Origin: Porites lutea
Taxonomy: Eukaryota; Cnidaria; Anthozoa; Scleractinia; Poritidae
Length of the DNA: 64,000 nt
Reading direction: 5' to 3'
Assembly: GCF_958299795.1 (NCBI RefSeq)
Contig: NC_133209.1
Coordinates: forward strand, 928,501 to 992,500
Shown: in pieces, positions 61,022-64,000 of the stretch
Layout of the letters: each line of letters begins with the position of its first letter
How positions within the stretch are numbered: the first letter of the stretch is position 1
Program-made: the position numbers and the translations under genes
Notes under the pieces: model-generated
What the model saw: the letters and a program-made list of their open reading frames with translations, nothing else
Told to the model about the DNA's origin: nothing
Database searches by the model: none

Positions 61022-61362
61022 AGTGTCGCTCATATCTATGGAGCAGAAAACAAGTGGTTCATGTACGAGGAAAAGAGTCGGGTGAGGCGATGTTAAGGCA
61101 TTTGGTCCCGCAAGGGAGTATTATTGGACCGCTGTTCTTTATCCTAATCATTAACGATTTGCCCTTACATGTTAGTGCAGATATAGATCTTTACGCAGAT
61201 GATGCGACTTTGTCGGCTTCAGCAGATGTGAAAAACTTGGCCCATCTAGACCTGTCACTAAATAAATCTGTCAGAGAAATTCAAGCCTGGGCCAGCGCTA
61301 ACAAACTGCCTATAACTCCAGAAAATGTAGGTTCTTACTCGCGGGTTTTTACTGTACTATAA

Positions 61363-63103
61363 TGTAGGGGTACAGATTTTGAAAGAGTCGAGGTACAAAG
61401 GACGTTGAGTTGAACAGTTTATTCCTGAGCTTCTTAGTTCTTCTAGGTTCCAAGATTTTTCAAGCTTTTTTAAGCCAACAAAGTGGTTGTATTTATACTA
61501 AACTATTAAGTTAAGTAGTTTCTAAGAAATGTCAATAGTATTCTTATGCTTAAAAATAGGTGTTAGGAGGTGGTACAACTGATAAAACAAAAGATACTGA
61601 ATTAAGTTGAATTCAGCTGCGTGTAGAAAAAATTTGCAAAACTGAAAATATTTCTATAGCCAAATTCTTATACAAGAAGCTAAAGCGATGGTTTGAAAGA
61701 AAGCAAATTTTGCTAAGATTCTGTCGAAAGAAATTTTTGTTTGAAAGTAAGAAAGTAAGTGAATTTTAGCTGAAGATAGCCCAACTGAGAACAAAGGACT
61801 AAAAAGGTTTTAGGTCGCGTGGCCCCAACAAGATTTTAATGAGATAAGAAAATCTGATTATGATTCAAGTTTGGAAGCCAAAGTGAGAACTAACTTCAGG
61901 TTTAAATAAACAAACTTCGTTAGCAGGAAACGCTTATTTTCCCATTCCACAGCTGAATACATCTACCGAGGGAAGTAATTATTCCTATCTTTCGAACTTG
62001 TATCTGTGATTCTTAAATAAGCTTGAGGAGGTGTTTCTTAACCTCTGTTAAACCTTTAATTGTGAAAGACTTAAAATACACTTAACCGTGCGTCCAACTT
62101 CTATTTTTCATTGATCCCAACACCAAAGAAGTCGGTGCAAAAATCTTTTAGCAGAGGACGTAACTGACCAGCAAAGGTTTGCTAGTAAAAACTAAAGTGT
62201 GTCCAGCTGTTCTGACAGCTTGTAAACACCATCCTTTGTCCCTTAACAAAAGATATTTGAGATATGGTGGAACTTTTGACTTCCGAACCGACCTAAAATA
62301 AAGTTATTTATGTATCATATATCCCTGAATAAAGTTAAAATTTCCAACACTGAAATAAATGGAATAAACTGAATAAATATTAATCATTACGAAGAGAAGC
62401 GCATGCAATGAAGCAGACTGAGCAAAATGTACCCTAACAATAATGCGGTGATTTTTTTAAACATCTATTCTACAATCTTTTTATACCTAGACACTGTAAA
62501 TAGTTGTTTAATGTTTTCGTTAGTATAGATATCATATACTTGTAGGATTGTGTTTTGAGGGCCACAAGTTTATTAGCCTTGGGCTATTTAGTGTTACTCT
62601 CGTTAAATAAAGTCATTATTATTATCATTATTATTAGGTGCAAAGTTTCTTTGGCTAATTAGACCTACTGATTTGTTTTGGCTGTTTTTTTTGGTTGCCT
62701 TCGCCGCTTAGCATTACACTATTTTACATTTTATATTTTGTCTGAGTAAACTATATATATATTAACGAGAGCTTCGCTTTTAGCCCTGGCCAAATCTATT
62801 TATTAGTACAAGAACAGGAAACTGCATATAAGAGCTATGATGCCTTTAAATTCTAGAGATGACAACAAATGCTGTCTTCATCTTAGTTTGGTTTCATTGC
62901 GTTCGGCCCTAACTAATACCTCTATTGGTCCAATGAGACCAAAATCTGCAATTTATACTCCTAAGCGAGGAGAAGCTATGTACATTGTCTACTAGGTGCC
63001 TCGGGCCGTCTGTATCTGCTCAAAATGTGCAATTTTCTACCGAATTTACAAAAGGCAAATTGGACAGATTGTTTCTTGCACTGACGTTCTGAAAAGACTG
63101 ACT
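61363..63103. other. Intergenic repeat-rich DNA
   Basis: No gene seen. The stretch at about 62545-62636 (GAGGGCCACAAGTTTATTAG, then CTCGTTAAATAAAGT and an ATT-type tail) looks like the 3' end of a LINE. Confidence 0.4.
62520..62636 (+). repeat. LINE 3' end with ATT-type tail
   Basis: A short non-coding segment with AATAAAG followed by ATTATTATTATCATTATTATTA. The triplet tail is typical of CR1-like LINE 3' ends. It is probably a 5'-truncated copy. Confidence 0.5.
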
Positions 63104-63941
63104 AGTAGTGATGTCCAAGCAGAATTAGCCGAATTTTGGGGAGTAAAAGTAGAGAGAAAAATTTAATAAATAGCTCATGAATAAAATGCGCGGGAAATGT
63201 CTTCATTTGTGTGGAATAACTAGGGTATAATAAAACATCAACTTGTTAAAACTGCAAAACGATTCGAGGCTTGTCATAATCACGCGTTCAAAGCACAATT
63301 GTGAGTAGTCATAGAGGGTCAGAATTAAGCCCCGTTGGTGGATAGGTAAGGATAGTTTAGGGACAGCTAAGGATAGTTTAGGGACAGTCTATGACGTCAC
63401 GTGACGTGCGTTCCTCCATACTAATAAGGGTCTCCCCACATACTAATAACTGTCTTCCTGCGTACTAATTTAGTGCCTTCCTCCATATATAATTATATGC
63501 TCTTAAATGTTACATTGTTTTTGTTCTCATTTAAAGCTGTATTTCTGCAACATATGTAGTGTCTCGTTCTGAATTTGATGGTAGTCATTGATTAAAGTCT
63601 GTTCGTCATAAATTTTGAATCAAGCAGTCTGTTACAGCGAATATAACTGGCACAATTGTGTTTTGAACGCGTGATTCTTACAAGCCTTGAATCGTTTTGA
63701 CAAGCTGACCTGTTAGCAGTCCCTAGTTATTCCACATAAATTAAGACATGCTTCGTGATCCTTTCGTTCTGTTTTGACATGTTGATATTTTAACATGCCC
63801 TAATTCTTCTACCTAAATTAAGGTAGAAAAGGTAAGGTTATTTCCCTTGCGTTTTATTCATGAGCTATTTATTAAATTTCACTCTCTACTTTTACTCCCC
63901 AAAAATTCGGCTGATTCTGCTTGGACATCACTACTCTGACT
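63098..63941. mobile_element. Terminal-inverted-repeat DNA transposon, 832 bp, long arms
   Basis: The element spans 63104-63935, with inverted ends AGTAGTGATGTCCAAGCAGA and TCTGCTTGGACATCACTACT. The arms stay similar for roughly 200 bases each (GGGGAGTAAAAGTAGAGAG, ATTTAATAAATAGCTCATGA). It is flanked by CTGACT on both sides; an 8-bp duplication CTGACTAG is also possible if the ends are shifted by two bases, which would suit the hAT superfamily. The core contains the 20-base phrase TAAGGATAGTTTAGGGACAG twice in tandem. No transposase is seen. Confidence 0.8.
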
Positions 63942-64000
63942 AGGAGTCCAACCTAACTTTGCGGCTTCCCAAACATCGCTTCTAAGCCTTTCCTTGTCAA

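Larger units (their letters stand above)
60085..61362 (+). mobile_element. LINE (CR1/jockey-like) reverse-transcriptase fragment with two inserted DNA elements
   Basis: The translated pieces in order are GFKKKKHSTKTARIKIIDE, LLFNLDKDRVSGMVL (to 60204), then VYYRRAFDMVDHELLLRKL (from 60734), then LVPQGSIIGPLFFILIINDL and DIDLYADDATLSASADV (61096-61230), then EIQAWASANKLPI. These are the fingers, motif A region, VPQGS motif B and YADD catalytic motif of a non-LTR reverse transcriptase. A mariner-type element (60207-60731) and a palindromic MITE (60825-61017) interrupt it. Sequence is also missing after the MITE, and the frame ends soon after ANKLPI. A dead, truncated copy. Confidence 0.85.

Overview
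The window looks like nuclear DNA of an anthozoan cnidarian, most likely a coral or a relative. It is AT-rich, its genes have many short exons separated by introns full of small palindromic DNA transposons, and the protein set fits: an animal-type L-lactate dehydrogenase, TMEM33, POLDIP3, an insect-type nicotinamidase, DNA polymerase mu and an intronless rhodopsin-family receptor. The taxon is inferred from gene content and repeat style; no alignment was run.

Layout: 156-298 (+) is the last exon of an unidentified gene. At 420-1772 is a non-autonomous Mutator-like element with 9-bp target duplications. At 2371-8737 (-) is a complete eight-exon LDH gene (333 aa), and at 10486-15927 (+) a nine-exon TMEM33 gene (280 aa). 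At 18546-19748 (-) is an intronless POLDIP3/SKAR-like gene (400 aa). It lies head to head with 20066-28433 (+), a seven-exon gene for a single-pass membrane protein (506 aa) with at least six YxxI/V/L tyrosine motifs, an SH3-ligand motif and a C-terminal SH2 domain. Its third intron carries a roughly 2.5-kb minisatellite of 39-bp units, each unit an imperfect hairpin.

The stretch 28434-35136 holds no gene that I can see, then an intronless class A GPCR lies at 35137-36099 (+). Two tandem arrays (units of about 165 and 103 bp) follow. A three-exon gene for a 102-aa acidic protein (38664-41518, -) shares a 166-bp head-to-head promoter region with a six-exon nicotinamidase (41685-47263, +; 340 aa). 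Convergent to this is an 18-exon DNA polymerase mu/TdT-type gene (48391-57712, -; about 565 aa). The right end (57.7-64 kb) is repeat-rich, including a LINE reverse transcriptase interrupted by two different DNA elements and a terminal-inverted-repeat element of 832 bp with long arms.

The genes do not form one pathway. LDH and nicotinamidase both touch NAD metabolism, and POLDIP3 and polymerase mu both touch nucleic acids, but this proximity looks incidental. The most unusual item is the membrane-anchored SH2 adaptor. It combines the LAT/PAG layout (short ectodomain, long tail with phosphotyrosine sites) with its own SH2 domain and carries YDDV sites of the kind known to bind the SLP-76 SH2 domain.

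Exon boundaries were derived by hand from GT/GC-AG sites, reading-frame continuity and family similarity. In the multi-exon models given, all phases close; only polymerase mu exon 4 is doubtful. No long-terminal-repeat retroelement or other virus-like element was recognised.
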